Shown: positions 8,587 through 18,814, counted from the stretch's first letter. The stretch: DNA of 64,000 nt from WRGT01 sp942493035 (GCA_942493035.1 OW818666.1:1798001-1862000), one strand, 5' to 3'. The notes: generated by a model not told the origin, from the sequence alone. A program made the numbers and translations.

Positions 8587-11112
8587 TTAAACTCCGGTTA
8601 CCCCTTTTTTTTCAGGATTATACGGGATCATCTCTGAATGTTCAGGGGGAAACATATCCAGTTTACCATTTTTTAAATTGTATTCAGATCTTGTGATAAT
8701 CTCCAGCTGCATTGCCTCACTCAGATCTTTAAAGTATGCCGAGTATCCGGAAACACGTACAAGGAAGTCCCCTGCATTTTCTTTCCCGTTTTTGCAGTCA
8801 TAGTACGCCTGAATAAGATCATCATATGAGCGGATATTGAACTGAACCTGTATCCCTCCTGCCCTGAAATATGCCTCTGCCGTGCTGCAGAATATTTCCA
8901 TGTCTTTATCACTTTCGATAACAGGATACTTGAGATTGAGGGCCTGCCCTCCGGGTATATAATCTCCGCCAAGTGATGCTACAGCATTCAAAGACTTTGT
9001 GAGGTTATCAGCCCCCTGGGATACAGTTGTAATACCGCTTGCAAGTATCCGGTTTGCCATCCTCCCATTCGGAAGCGCCCCCATGAGCTGTCCCATTCCC
9101 GCATGATTTGTCATAGTCCAGTAAGCCGGCCAGTAATTTCCATTTCTGTAATTTTTATGTTCATTATAGGTCTGGTAGAGAAACTTCACAAGATTTCGTG
9201 AATGCCGTCCCGATATTTCAGAACAATCACCGAACTTTGGTGTTTTATTGACGAGATACTTGTGCAGAATATCATATCCTTTAAAATCTTTCTGCAGCGC
9301 CTTGAGAAGTTCGGCGAAAGTGCATTTTTTATCTATAAAAACGGCCTGCTCAATCGCACAGAGAGAATCAACTGTGTCAGAAAATCCGATGTGTGTAGCC
9401 CCGGACGAATTATATAAAGCTCCTCCGAATATAAGATCCCGCCCGCTCTCCATCGGCCCCTCAAAAAAAGCTGAAAGAAGCGGCGAAGGCTGAATTTTCT
9501 GATATACCAGTCCAAAATTGTTGTTCAGTTCTACAGCCTGGCCAATCAGGAATGTAAGCTGTGTTTTCAAAGCATCCCAGAAATCATCAATATTTCTGAA
9601 CGTCTCCGGCCCTCCGGTTTCCGGGCCTATAAGGTCATTCCCCGCTGAGGGCATACGGCCGTTAAACAACGCCATTTCCAGCGGAGCAACAAGATTGAAG
9701 ATAATTGAACTGGATGCATTATAGCTTCTCCCCGCTGAAGCGAGTTCAACACAGCCTATAATAGCATAATCTCTCGCATGTTCAGTTGAAAATCCCTGGT
9801 TCTTCAGTGTCTGTATATCCGTTACATCATTGTGGATGGCCGGGACTGATTTTGTATTCTTTATCACTTCAGCCACCCTGTTTCTGTACTCGCTGCTGTT
9901 TTTTTCATAATGATACCGGGCATTTACATTCGGATCACGTGTCTGCAGAAGCTCAGTCACTTTGAGCATTATGTATGTCAGATCATTAACTGCATCCTCT
10001 CCGGTCATGTCTACGCCACCCAGTGTTACAGCTGGAACAGTTCCTGCGCCTCCGAAAAGTTTTGAAGCTGTGTCGGGCACAAGATTAGTATTATCATTGA
10101 GTTTAAGCCACAGGCATCCTGTAATTTCAATAGCCTCTTTTACATTTAAAATTCCAAGATCCATATCGGTTTTATAAAACTTATACAACACCTGGTCCAG
10201 TCTTCCCGGGCTCATAGCCATGTTTATATTTTCGCCATGGATTGCTGTCTGTATAATCCATATTGCATTCACGGCTTCTCTGAATGTCCTTGCAGGCCGG
10301 GCCGGAACCTGAGCGCACACCTCAGCAATTTTTTCCAGATTTAATTTTCTGAAAGAACCGGCCGGTTCATTTACGGCAAGTTCAGCAGCACCCTTGCTCA
10401 GATTTTCCGCATATCTGCATATACCGTCCATGGCAATCCTGACTGCCTGATAGAACAGTATTGACCTCTTATCTTCATCATCCGGATTTTTCTTTTTTCG
10501 TAATTCCGCTTCCTTATCAGCCGCTTCTTTTGAAATAAACAAAAGTCCATGATCGAGAGCTTTTTTATAATCAGGAACCGTATGTGATATACACCCTGCC
10601 TTCCCGGCCATAAAGAATATAAGCCGCTGAAACAGCTGCATTGACAGAGGATTATTATATTCTTTCCTTGTGTACTCAAGAATTGTCCGGTCCATCCAGT
10701 ATGGATAGATTTCAAAATTCAGATAGTCAGCCTCTTTTTCAGTGAGTATTAACGGATTTGACGTCCTTGTACTGATTGTATCAAGTTCCGGCCAGATAGT
10801 TAAACCGGTTCCAAACTCCGGATAAACAGGAGCCCCGAAATATTTTGATGTGGTAGCTCCGGCCAGTAAATTATCATCAGGAAAAGAGATTTTTCTGTTT
10901 GAAAGATAATGATTTACAGCTTTTGCAAATCTCACTTCCATCGGATCACTTTCATTACTCATATCCTTTAGATACTTAGTAACAAATTTAGCACGCTCAA
11001 TGCATACCTCCGCTTTTGCCTCTTTTGTTATCCGGGTAAGATTCATCAGAAAATCAAATTTATCCGGTGTATATTCCCTCAAGCTTATATCATTAAATGT
11101 TACTTCACCCAT
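8587..11112 (-). CDS. Glycyl radical enzyme (PFL / glycerol-dehydratase superfamily), substrate unassigned
   Basis: This is an 841-residue glycyl radical enzyme. The thiyl cysteine is Cys454 in IIGCVELASAG, with the neighbouring glutamate seen in dehydratase, decarboxylase and lyase members. The radical glycine is Gly789 in VRVSGYSAYF, 52 residues from the end. The GCVE motif excludes a true pyruvate formate-lyase, which has adjacent cysteines. The residues after GCVE (LASAGRSYNASSS) differ from the GCVEP of choline lyase and propanediol dehydratase as I remember them, so the substrate cannot be assigned. A GGGG ribosome site precedes the ATG and a good promoter lies 125 bp upstream. The next two genes encode an SCP2-like protein and the activase. 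The enzyme is oxygen-sensitive by family chemistry. Confidence 0.93.
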   Translation of the reverse strand: MGEVTFNDISLREYTPDKFDFLMNLTRITKEAKAEVCIERAKFVTKYLKDMSNESDPMEVRFAKAVNHYLSNRKISFPDDNLLAGATTSKYFGAPVYPEFGTGLTIWPELDTISTRTSNPLILTEKEADYLNFEIYPYWMDRTILEYTRKEYNNPLSMQLFQRLIFFMAGKAGCISHTVPDYKKALDHGLLFISKEAADKEAELRKKKNPDDEDKRSILFYQAVRIAMDGICRYAENLSKGAAELAVNEPAGSFRKLNLEKIAEVCAQVPARPARTFREAVNAIWIIQTAIHGENINMAMSPGRLDQVLYKFYKTDMDLGILNVKEAIEITGCLWLKLNDNTNLVPDTASKLFGGAGTVPAVTLGGVDMTGEDAVNDLTYIMLKVTELLQTRDPNVNARYHYEKNSSEYRNRVAEVIKNTKSVPAIHNDVTDIQTLKNQGFSTEHARDYAIIGCVELASAGRSYNASSSIIFNLVAPLEMALFNGRMPSAGNDLIGPETGGPETFRNIDDFWDALKTQLTFLIGQAVELNNNFGLVYQKIQPSPLLSAFFEGPMESGRDLIFGGALYNSSGATHIGFSDTVDSLCAIEQAVFIDKKCTFAELLKALQKDFKGYDILHKYLVNKTPKFGDCSEISGRHSRNLVKFLYQTYNEHKNYRNGNYWPAYWTMTNHAGMGQLMGALPNGRMANRILASGITTVSQGADNLTKSLNAVASLGGDYIPGGQALNLKYPVIESDKDMEIFCSTAEAYFRAGGIQVQFNIRSYDDLIQAYYDCKNGKENAGDFLVRVSGYSAYFKDLSEAMQLEIITRSEYNLKNGKLDMFPPEHSEMIPYNPEKKGVTGV

Positions 11113-11243
11113 AATTTCCCCCTGTTACCGGTTACGATTTTAAAATCATCTTACAGTATATTATTCCAGTTTATCCTTATTCATCATAAGCCGGTATAAT
11201 AACTAATATGATAAAACGAGTCTGTTGTTTTTCAGTTACCGGA

Positions 11244-11271
11244 TTTATACTCTACAAAAATACGTTGTCAA
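11244..11271 (-). promoter_or_regulatory. Sigma-70-type promoter of the glycyl-radical operon
   Basis: Read on the minus strand: TTGACA (11271-11266), a 16-bp spacer, then TATAAA (11249-11244). This predicts transcription from about 11237 and an untranslated leader of about 125 bases before the enzyme start. No sigma-54 GG-N10-GC pattern was seen here. Confidence 0.6.
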
Positions 11272-11413
11272 TTCTTTTCAGGTTATCGGTATATTTCTAA
11301 GGATAAAGTTATATATGATCACACTTTATCGGAAATTTTATTAATGGAATATTACTGTTTCAGTATAATTGTTCTGGACACTTTTTATTCAATAGTTAAC
11401 AATACTTAGACAT

Positions 11414-11545
11414 TAGCATTTATAGATTGAAATAGTACTGACTTCATGCTTCGAATCCGCTCAGCCAGCGTTAAATTACGCTCCCTGAGCGGATTCGAAG
11501 GATTAATTAATAAAATTCATTCGTTAACTGCTATAATCAGTGACT
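11414..11545. repeat. Family B nested palindrome, copy B1
   Basis: A perfect 16-bp inverted repeat (CTTCGAATCCGCTCAG at 11449-11464 and its complement at 11485-11500) encloses a smaller AGCG...CGCT hairpin. The flanks TAGCATTTATAGATTG... and ...AACTGCTATAATCAG match the second copy at 29563. The element fills much of the 513-bp gap between the glycyl-radical operon and the next gene. Confidence 0.75.
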
Positions 11546-11625
11546 TTTATTGGTTTAGTCAGCCATCTAAGGTAATAATTACAGCATCTGTTATGCCGCA
11601 AAAAAACCCTGACAGGAGAAACTAA

Positions 11626-12291
11626 ATGAAAAAAACTTTCAAAATTGCACTTGCAGTAACAGGAATAATAATCGGTTCAATTGTTATCCTGTTGATGATC
11701 CAGATACTTCAAAACGGTATAGGGGGATGGAACGGCAGATCTCTTGATGAGCAGCTTGGTATGCCGGCAGATAAAGCACGCTATGATGATATTAAAAATC
11801 TCTCAAAATCAAAACTCATTCAGCTTTTTTACGCGGCCGGTGCCCCGGATGTTTACAAACTTGAGGGTGAATACAGAGGAGATTCTCCGCAGGTAGGTAT
11901 TCTGATCTGTCTGGGGAATTACTTCACTAAAAATATATATGGAGAGGGGGATGTCTGGATAGGGAAAGGCTTTGTTCCTAACGGCAGCGACAGGTGCCGC
12001 GGGTATAATCTTTTCGAGTCAAAAGATCAATCGGGTAACACTGTAATTGTAAGAAAACGGCCTATGGCCAATTATGTATCAACATCAAACATAGACAGCA
12101 GGGATTCATACATGATTGATTATACTCCGTACAACTCCGGGCTGGTGCATTATTTAAGGGATGAATTAAGAAAAATTAATGACGTACTGTATATTGGAAT
12201 GGGATATCTCAATTTTCCCGGCGGGGCTTGTATAAATTATCCATTTATTCTTCATGGCACTCCAGGTAAGACAACAGTTATAAAAAACTAA
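11626..12291 (+). CDS. Membrane-anchored or exported protein of unknown function
   Basis: The 221-residue protein has a hydrophobic N-terminal segment (residues 7-29, IALAVTGIIIGSIVILLMI) that anchors it or acts as a signal peptide. The rest is soluble and predicted outside the membrane. Recognisable blocks are YDDIKNLSKSKLIQLFYAAGAP, GDVWIGKGFVPNGSDRCRGYNLF, SNIDSRDSYMIDYTPYN and YLRDELRKINDVLYIGMGYLNF. The WIGKGF and DVLYIGMGY blocks suggest a lipocalin-like ligand-binding barrel in outline, but I do not recognise the family. A GGAG ribosome site sits 9 bases before the ATG. It is a single gene, ending just before a shared hairpin. Confidence 0.7.
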   Translation: MKKTFKIALAVTGIIIGSIVILLMIQILQNGIGGWNGRSLDEQLGMPADKARYDDIKNLSKSKLIQLFYAAGAPDVYKLEGEYRGDSPQVGILICLGNYFTKNIYGEGDVWIGKGFVPNGSDRCRGYNLFESKDQSGNTVIVRKRPMANYVSTSNIDSRDSYMIDYTPYNSGLVHYLRDELRKINDVLYIGMGYLNFPGGACINYPFILHGTPGKTTVIKN

Positions 12292-12300
12292 AAAATGCTA

Positions 12301-12335
12301 TATTATCCCCGCTGCCGAAGGCGGCGGGAATAATA
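12301..12335. terminator. Bidirectional hairpin between convergent genes
   Basis: TATTATCCCCGCTGCC pairs with GGCGGCGGGAATAATA across a short GAA-type loop. It lies between the convergent genes ending at 12291 (+) and 12366 (-) and could stop transcription from both sides. The core resembles the hairpin at the heart of the family A elements. Confidence 0.55.
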
Positions 12336-12365
12336 TAATTTTGTGTTTTCACTAAAAATTATATT

Positions 12366-13610
12366 TTACCAGTCTATACGTGCCTTTTTTAAACCCGGAT
12401 ACCGGATAACAGCATATTTATCGCCATTTTTTACTACAGCTTTTATTCCAACTGTCAGTTGTGATTTTTCAGCATCTAATACAGCTTCTATAAAAGAAGG
12501 ATATCTGATCTTTTCCGGTTTTGCTCCATTCTCCCCCATATCGGGTTGGGATGGACAGCAGAATCCTGAATTTGCATAAAGGCTTTTTTTATGAAAAATG
12601 AAGTGCTCGTCCTCATCCTCCATGACATGGGTATGCCCCATAAGAACAAGTCTGTACTTTTCCGCCAGTTCCTTTGCAAAATGATCAAGACTATTGGCTA
12701 TATCCGATCCGGTCAGAGCAAACAGTGCCGGAGTTAATCCGTATAATTCAGGATCAATCCCCGGAGCGGAGGGGAAAGTATGCATCAGCTTTTTATATAC
12801 TCCAGCGACTTTTGAGGCCTTAACTTTCTTTCCGCCGGGAAGTTTAATATGTCTGTTTTTACCGTAATCTGCCGCTTCCAGCTGTGCACCCATTACAAGT
12901 TCAGCCAGATGATCTTTTCCGCTTAAAGCCTCTTTAATGCACCCCGTCAGCGCTTTAATTCCAAAACATGCCCCTGATGGTGTACCACCATCAGGCATAT
13001 CTGCAGTAGTTGAACCTGGCGGGTAATCCCTGTCCAGCTTATCGGCTGTCCATTGAGATGCCAGCCTGGCCATGAAATATCCCAGAGGAATACTTCCCCA
13101 TTCATCAGGGGGATTGGCTGAATCGGGAGCATTAAATAGAGAGAAAACATGTCCATGTGTACATACGATTTTTCCTCTGCCTAGTGCGGGTTCATAAATA
13201 AGTTCATCTACAGCATTAATGTGGAAATCCCCCTTTGTCAGGAGTTTAATATCTTCCGCGGTGACAGACATGTCATGATTTCCATTGATATAAGTAATCT
13301 TCCCGTCAAGAGCCGACAACGTTTCAGGAATGGCTCCCGGATTTGTACCGCCGGATATTATATCTCCGAATATATTAGGATTTGCCTTCACAATTTCACT
13401 GAAAGACGGAGGCTCTGTGTCGGCAGGATATGTCCATTGATCAAAAAGGTCTCCGGAAATAATCAATTCGTCGATAGTATCACTTTTACTCCGTACATAA
13501 TCAAGAATAGTCAGAAGAACCGGTTCATGTACCGATCTCTGATACCAGTTTGTTTTATGATTTGATCCGATATGAATATCGCTTAAAACAATTAGTCTGT
13601 TCTTTTTCAT
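12366..13610 (-). CDS. Calcineurin-like metallophosphoesterase
   Basis: The 414-residue protein shows all five metallophosphoesterase motifs: VLSDIHIG, ISGDLFDQW, NGNHDMS, CTHGHVF and MGHTHV. These bind two metal ions. No signal peptide or membrane segment is seen, so it is probably cytoplasmic. It is longer than most stand-alone members. About 170 residues lie between the first histidine motif CTHGH and the final GHTH, and they include a Gly/Pro-rich stretch of unknown role. The substrate cannot be told. It is 47 bp downstream of the large regulatory kinase on the same strand, so cotranscription is possible. Confidence 0.88.
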   Translation of the reverse strand: MKKNRLIVLSDIHIGSNHKTNWYQRSVHEPVLLTILDYVRSKSDTIDELIISGDLFDQWTYPADTEPPSFSEIVKANPNIFGDIISGGTNPGAIPETLSALDGKITYINGNHDMSVTAEDIKLLTKGDFHINAVDELIYEPALGRGKIVCTHGHVFSLFNAPDSANPPDEWGSIPLGYFMARLASQWTADKLDRDYPPGSTTADMPDGGTPSGACFGIKALTGCIKEALSGKDHLAELVMGAQLEAADYGKNRHIKLPGGKKVKASKVAGVYKKLMHTFPSAPGIDPELYGLTPALFALTGSDIANSLDHFAKELAEKYRLVLMGHTHVMEDEDEHFIFHKKSLYANSGFCCPSQPDMGENGAKPEKIRYPSFIEAVLDAEKSQLTVGIKAVVKNGDKYAVIRYPGLKKARIDW

Positions 13611-13657
13611 CTTATCCCCGCATGCTGAGAGTAATTATAAACAGGTTGTAAAATTTG

Positions 13658-16600
13658 TTATATATATTCCATAACAAGAATTGTAAAATCATCATCAAGA
13701 CGGTCTGTGCCGGTATGCCCCACTACACCTTTATAAATATTCTCGCAGAGCTCATCAGGTGACGATGACATTATATGATGTTTCTGTACCCACTGACAGA
13801 ATTTATCATCGTCAGCACCTATAACATCTTTACCGGAATTTTCAGCTTCAGTTATACCGTCAGTATATAATACAATTGTATCACCTGACTCAAGCTGAAA
13901 AGAAACGTCTTCCTGATTCGGTTCAACATACTCACTAATAAGTCTCCCCTTTGTTCCTTTCAACTCATATGTTCCGTTTTTCCTCAAAAGCAGCAACGAA
14001 GGGTGACCGGCATTGGCCATGGTTACAAATCCGGATATCAAATCAACAGAGCAGATACATCCTGTAAAGAAATTACCCCCCATTTTACCTTTAAGAAAAT
14101 TACTGACCTCTTTCATAACTCTCGCCGGTGATTCAAAATATGTATTCCAGAAAAAATCGAGTGAATTGCTGACCATAGAAGCTACCATTGCAGCATACAC
14201 CCCATGCCCCGAAACATCACAGATAAAAAGTCCGATCTTGTTTTCATCCTTTTTATAAAAAATATTTACAAAATCCCCTCCGACACCCATCATCGGATTA
14301 TATTTAAATGCAACCCTCACTCTGTCAATTTCAGGTATATTAACCGGAAGAAGTGAACGCTGAATCTTCTCCGCCATTTCAATCTCTTTTTCCAGTTTGG
14401 CCTTGTTCTCCCTATGAGTAAGCAAACGGGCATTCTCCACAGAAATTGCAGCCTGAGCGGTTAGAATCCTCAAAAGTTCCAGTCTGTCCGGTGTAAAGAC
14501 ATTAGTAGCAAGATTATTCTCCAGATACAGTATCCCTGAAGTTTTCCCTTTAAAAGTAATAGGTGTACAGAGTAGTGATTTAATTTCATGATCCCTTATA
14601 TATGGATCATTTGTAAAATCGCCGAACTTACATGCATAATCCAGCACAACATTCTCACCAGTTCTCTGAACATAATTTACAACATTAGAAGAGAGGGAAT
14701 GACTTTTCTCCAGCGGAATTGAGTTCCCCCCTTTAATCTCCTTATCCGCTTCACCTTCAGCTTCAATATAGAGATTCTTATCCTCTTCACTCTCCATGAT
14801 AAGAAATCCTCTCTGAGCCCCGGCATTCTCAAGAGTAATCCTCATTGTTGTTTCAAGAAGTCTGGTCAGATCAATTTCACTTGAAAGAATCTGAGACGAC
14901 TTGATTACAGTGGTAATATCCATAGACTCCGAAGTACTTGTAGTACTGGTGCCTTTATCTGCAGTATCAGTTTTCTCTGTTTTCAGCCGCAGCAGATGCC
15001 CGTATGTGCTCTCCAGGTATTTCACCACGGCAGCAGCTCCCCATAGCCGGTATGTATGGATCGATTCAGCCATATAAAGAGATGCGATCTTCTCCTCATT
15101 CAGATCAAGCCAGAACTTTGCCGTCAGTTTAAGTGCAAGGGCTTTCTCCTGCATAAAACCGTTTTCATCCGCCTGCTTCACGGCCAGTTTAAAATGCTCC
15201 CGCGCCTTCAGTTCCTGTTTTTTTATCCGCGCAATTTCCGCCTCAACGAGAAGATATTTATGACTGTAGTTTGCCGGAGAATGGAAAGCCCATTTTTTCA
15301 TTTTTTTCTGATTTGCATTAACACTTTTCAGAATTTTTTTCTGAACAGATTTCTTCTCATCGCAATAAAGTGCAAGTCTTGTCAGTGAATCATAAAAAAC
15401 AATGATAGGTATTTCCGGATGTGAAATCTGCTCGCGGCTGTACGGCTCAACAAGTTCCGCATTTTTTAATGCTTCAGTATAATTTTCAAAAATGTAATTA
15501 AAATTCAGAAAGATGAGATATATACAAAAAAGTGCATTGGCATCATTAGCGTTCTTATGTACAGGAAGCATAACTGTTTCATCATACTCTGATCCGATCA
15601 GCCTGCAGGGATCAGAGGATTTACCCCTTAGATTCAGAACAGCCTGATGAATTATTCTGTAATAGTTATGCAGCGTCCCCTGATTCAGCTTACGGACTGT
15701 TTCATCATACTTAGCCATATCCTTCTCAATTCCGGACAGTTCAATTCCGGAATCGAATGAGTTATAAGAATAAGTTGATGCACATATAGCCGCAAACTCA
15801 AGGTCCCCTGTTTCCAGACCGGTCTTGTAGGCTTCAAGGACCGGTTTAAGAGAATCCCTTAATGGTTTTTTCCAGTGATCCACAAAAAACCACACTACCA
15901 GCCATACTCTTGCTTTAGTTTCAATAATATTAAATTTCCGGACAAGGTTCAGAGCAAGCTCCCCCCATTTGTAACCGGCTGTCATATCACCCAGTACCCC
16001 GCAGTGAACCATGGCAAAACCGGCATAGGCATAGGGTGAATAAATACAGGTTCCATATTTGACTGACATCTTCACCATCTCGAATGATACAATGGGAACA
16101 AGATCAGGAACCGCATAATAGGCCGATGTTGTAATTCCTGATAAAATCTGCATAACCGCCAGTTTATGAGGATCTTTCAACTCGGGCAGATTGATAAGAT
16201 CATCTACAGGTTTTGTCATGAGGAATAGTTTTAATGAAATCAGTTTTAAAATGATTCTCAGTTTTCCCGGTTTTTCAGGGAGTTTTGTTCCGAGTTTCTT
16301 CAGAACGTAAAGACCTATTCTTATCCCTTCGAGAAGCTGGTTCTGTGCAGTACAGGCGGAAATCTTAGCCTCGAAAACTTTTATCTTATCGAGTATTGTC
16401 CTTGCATTATTTAAAACTACATTCGAATACTTTTCCAGAGAATCATATTCAGCACAGAGCTGGGCCGAAATAGATGCGTCCCGGTATAAGGCCAGTGTCA
16501 GATCATAATCAACATCCCAGCTGTTCTCTTCCAGCAGGCCTATCCCTGATTTAAAATAATTCAAAGCCGAACCGTAGGCATTTGACTTTAATGCCTTTTC

Positions 16601-18814
16601 ACCCGCCATATGGTTAAGACCCGCCAGTTCATATTTCTGTGACGCATTACTGATCAGATCAGTTCCAGCATTTAGATGATTTACAATGTAAAAGATTTTC
16701 TCATCAAACTTATCTTTATCTATATTAATCAGCTCCAGTGTACCGATGCGGTAATGCAGTTTTGACTTCTCCTCATCAGAGATAAGTGAATAAGCCGCCT
16801 CCAATATGCGGTCATGTGTAAATCTGTAGATATTGTCAATGCGGTTCAGCAGCCCCTCTCTTAGAATATCACTTAGGGCTGTCTGCAGCTCCTCATCTTT
16901 ATATCCGCATACATTTTCCAGTGCGGCAATATTAAAATAGCTCCCAAGACATGCGCCGAATTTCAGCACATTCTGAGAATTTTCAGGAAGGGCTATTATT
17001 TTACCGACCATGAGATCCACTACATTGTCGGTTACTTTAAGTTCTTCAATTCCGGTAATACTCCAGGTCCAGCCGTTTTTGAACGAAAACTCAATCAGTC
17101 TTTTTTTATATAGAAAATGCAGGAACTCATTTATAAAAAACGGATTACCTCCGGTTTTAGATATTAAAAGTTCTGCCAGCGGACCAGTTTCATCTTCTGT
17201 GCGTCTAAGAGTCTCCTCAAGCAGAGTGCACGCATTTGATTTATCAAGCGGATTCAGCACTATCTGATTGACGACAGATCCTGTTTTTTTAATTTCATCA
17301 AGTGTTAATACAAGCGGATGTGAGCCGGCAACCTCATTATCACGGTAAGCCCCTATCATTAGAAGGTTTTTTATTGATGGATCTGTTGTAAAAAATTTCA
17401 GAAGATTAAAACTTGCCAGGTCGGCCCACTGTATATCATCGAGAAAAATTACAAGCGGATGTTCTTTAGAGGCAAGCACCTTTATAAAATCCTGAAAAAC
17501 CAGCTTGAATCTATTCTGCGATTCAGCTGTACCGAGTACGGGAGCCTCAGGCTGTCTGCCGATGATAGGTTCAAATAGAGGTATAATATCCGTTACAATT
17601 CTGCCGTTTGGTCCCAGCACTTCAAGGAGTTTATCTTTCCAAAGGGCAATCTCTGATCTATCCTCTGCCAGAATCTGCCGGGCAAATCCGGTTAGTGCCT
17701 GTATAATACCGCTGTACGGCACATCTTTTTTCAGTTTTTCAAATTTACCCGCAATAAAATAACCGCGGTATTCAACAATGGGTTTCTGTAGTTCATTAAT
17801 TAAAGCGGACTTTCCGATTCCGGATGTCCCCGAAACCAGCATAAGTTCAGTATTTTCATTCCGGCTGATCCGTTCGAAAGCCGAGATAAGAGTTTCAATC
17901 TCGCCCTCCCTCCCGTATAATTTCTGAGGTATCTGAAATTTACCTGAAACATCATCAAGACCCGGCTGAAAAAACTCAATTTTTCCTTTATTCAGCAGAT
18001 CACAGCGGCATCGTTCCAGGTCCGCAATCAGCCCATGAGTGCTGTTGTAACGGTCCTCAGCATTTTTGGCCATTAGTTTCATAACAATGTTTGAGACAGC
18101 CTCAGGAATCTGTTTATCTATTTCTGACGGAGATACAGGCATAATGGCAATATGACTATGAACAAGTCTAAGAAGATCCCTGGACTCAAAAGGGAGATGA
18201 CCGGTGAGCATCTGATAGAAAGTAATCCCCAGGGAATAAAAGTCTGTGCGGTAATCCAGGGCCCGGTTCATTCGTCCGGTCTGTTCAGGGGATATATATG
18301 CAAGTGTTCCCTCAAGGACATTGGGATTCTTTACGGATGTTATTTCACGGTTTAACTCAGTTGCATTACCAAAATCAATAACTCTGACTTTATCTTTTTC
18401 AATATTCCAGATAATGTTAGAAGGATTTATATCTTTGTGAATAATATTTTTTTTATGGATATTCCCGATTATTCCCGCAATAGTTATAGAAAAATCCAGA
18501 AAGGTATTCAGATCAGTTTTAACTGTTTTCAGGATATCCGCAAGAGTTTTTCCGCTGATATCCTCCATGGCAATTGCAGGTGTGTTATCAATTAAAGAAA
18601 GTCCGTATGGTTGTATAACCCCTTCACCGCTAAACATACATAGAAGTTTATACTCACGGTGAAATCTTGATACTTCATCGGGAGTCGGGTAGACTTTATT
18701 CAGCTTCTTGATAATTACAGGACGGTTCATTTCATCATCAAATGCACGGTATACTCTGGAATTGCTGCTTTCATAGATTTTAATATGATTCTTGTAGCTA
18801 TCCGGAATCCGCAT
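13658..18814 (-). CDS. Giant signalling protein: Ser/Thr kinase - AAA ATPase - GAF - SpoIIE (PP2C) phosphatase
   Basis: The 1718-residue single chain opens with a protein-kinase domain (1-265) that has catalytic HKDINPSN and metal-binding VIDFGNATE. The usual glycine loop is replaced by YESSNSRVYRAF. A STAND-like ATPase follows (Walker A GTSGIGKS near 328, Walker B IFLDDIQWAD near 458). A long helical repeat-rich middle (about 600-1280) may scaffold partners. A GAF domain (about 1300-1450) and a PP2C/SpoIIE phosphatase (about 1490-1718) complete it; the latter has GGDFVNIF, CDVSGHGVYAAM and LYTDGITEAEN metal motifs. Such kinase-ATPase-GAF-SpoIIE chains occur in spirochaetes, myxobacteria and cyanobacteria. 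Targets are unknown; anti-sigma or anti-sigma-antagonist dephosphorylation is the usual SpoIIE role. Confidence 0.92.
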   Translation of the reverse strand: MRIPDSYKNHIKIYESSNSRVYRAFDDEMNRPVIIKKLNKVYPTPDEVSRFHREYKLLCMFSGEGVIQPYGLSLIDNTPAIAMEDISGKTLADILKTVKTDLNTFLDFSITIAGIIGNIHKKNIIHKDINPSNIIWNIEKDKVRVIDFGNATELNREITSVKNPNVLEGTLAYISPEQTGRMNRALDYRTDFYSLGITFYQMLTGHLPFESRDLLRLVHSHIAIMPVSPSEIDKQIPEAVSNIVMKLMAKNAEDRYNSTHGLIADLERCRCDLLNKGKIEFFQPGLDDVSGKFQIPQKLYGREGEIETLISAFERISRNENTELMLVSGTSGIGKSALINELQKPIVEYRGYFIAGKFEKLKKDVPYSGIIQALTGFARQILAEDRSEIALWKDKLLEVLGPNGRIVTDIIPLFEPIIGRQPEAPVLGTAESQNRFKLVFQDFIKVLASKEHPLVIFLDDIQWADLASFNLLKFFTTDPSIKNLLMIGAYRDNEVAGSHPLVLTLDEIKKTGSVVNQIVLNPLDKSNACTLLEETLRRTEDETGPLAELLISKTGGNPFFINEFLHFLYKKRLIEFSFKNGWTWSITGIEELKVTDNVVDLMVGKIIALPENSQNVLKFGACLGSYFNIAALENVCGYKDEELQTALSDILREGLLNRIDNIYRFTHDRILEAAYSLISDEEKSKLHYRIGTLELINIDKDKFDEKIFYIVNHLNAGTDLISNASQKYELAGLNHMAGEKALKSNAYGSALNYFKSGIGLLEENSWDVDYDLTLALYRDASISAQLCAEYDSLEKYSNVVLNNARTILDKIKVFEAKISACTAQNQLLEGIRIGLYVLKKLGTKLPEKPGKLRIILKLISLKLFLMTKPVDDLINLPELKDPHKLAVMQILSGITTSAYYAVPDLVPIVSFEMVKMSVKYGTCIYSPYAYAGFAMVHCGVLGDMTAGYKWGELALNLVRKFNIIETKARVWLVVWFFVDHWKKPLRDSLKPVLEAYKTGLETGDLEFAAICASTYSYNSFDSGIELSGIEKDMAKYDETVRKLNQGTLHNYYRIIHQAVLNLRGKSSDPCRLIGSEYDETVMLPVHKNANDANALFCIYLIFLNFNYIFENYTEALKNAELVEPYSREQISHPEIPIIVFYDSLTRLALYCDEKKSVQKKILKSVNANQKKMKKWAFHSPANYSHKYLLVEAEIARIKKQELKAREHFKLAVKQADENGFMQEKALALKLTAKFWLDLNEEKIASLYMAESIHTYRLWGAAAVVKYLESTYGHLLRLKTEKTDTADKGTSTTSTSESMDITTVIKSSQILSSEIDLTRLLETTMRITLENAGAQRGFLIMESEEDKNLYIEAEGEADKEIKGGNSIPLEKSHSLSSNVVNYVQRTGENVVLDYACKFGDFTNDPYIRDHEIKSLLCTPITFKGKTSGILYLENNLATNVFTPDRLELLRILTAQAAISVENARLLTHRENKAKLEKEIEMAEKIQRSLLPVNIPEIDRVRVAFKYNPMMGVGGDFVNIFYKKDENKIGLFICDVSGHGVYAAMVASMVSNSLDFFWNTYFESPARVMKEVSNFLKGKMGGNFFTGCICSVDLISGFVTMANAGHPSLLLLRKNGTYELKGTKGRLISEYVEPNQEDVSFQLESGDTIVLYTDGITEAENSGKDVIGADDDKFCQWVQKHHIMSSSPDELCENIYKGVVGHTGTDRLDDDFTILVMEYI

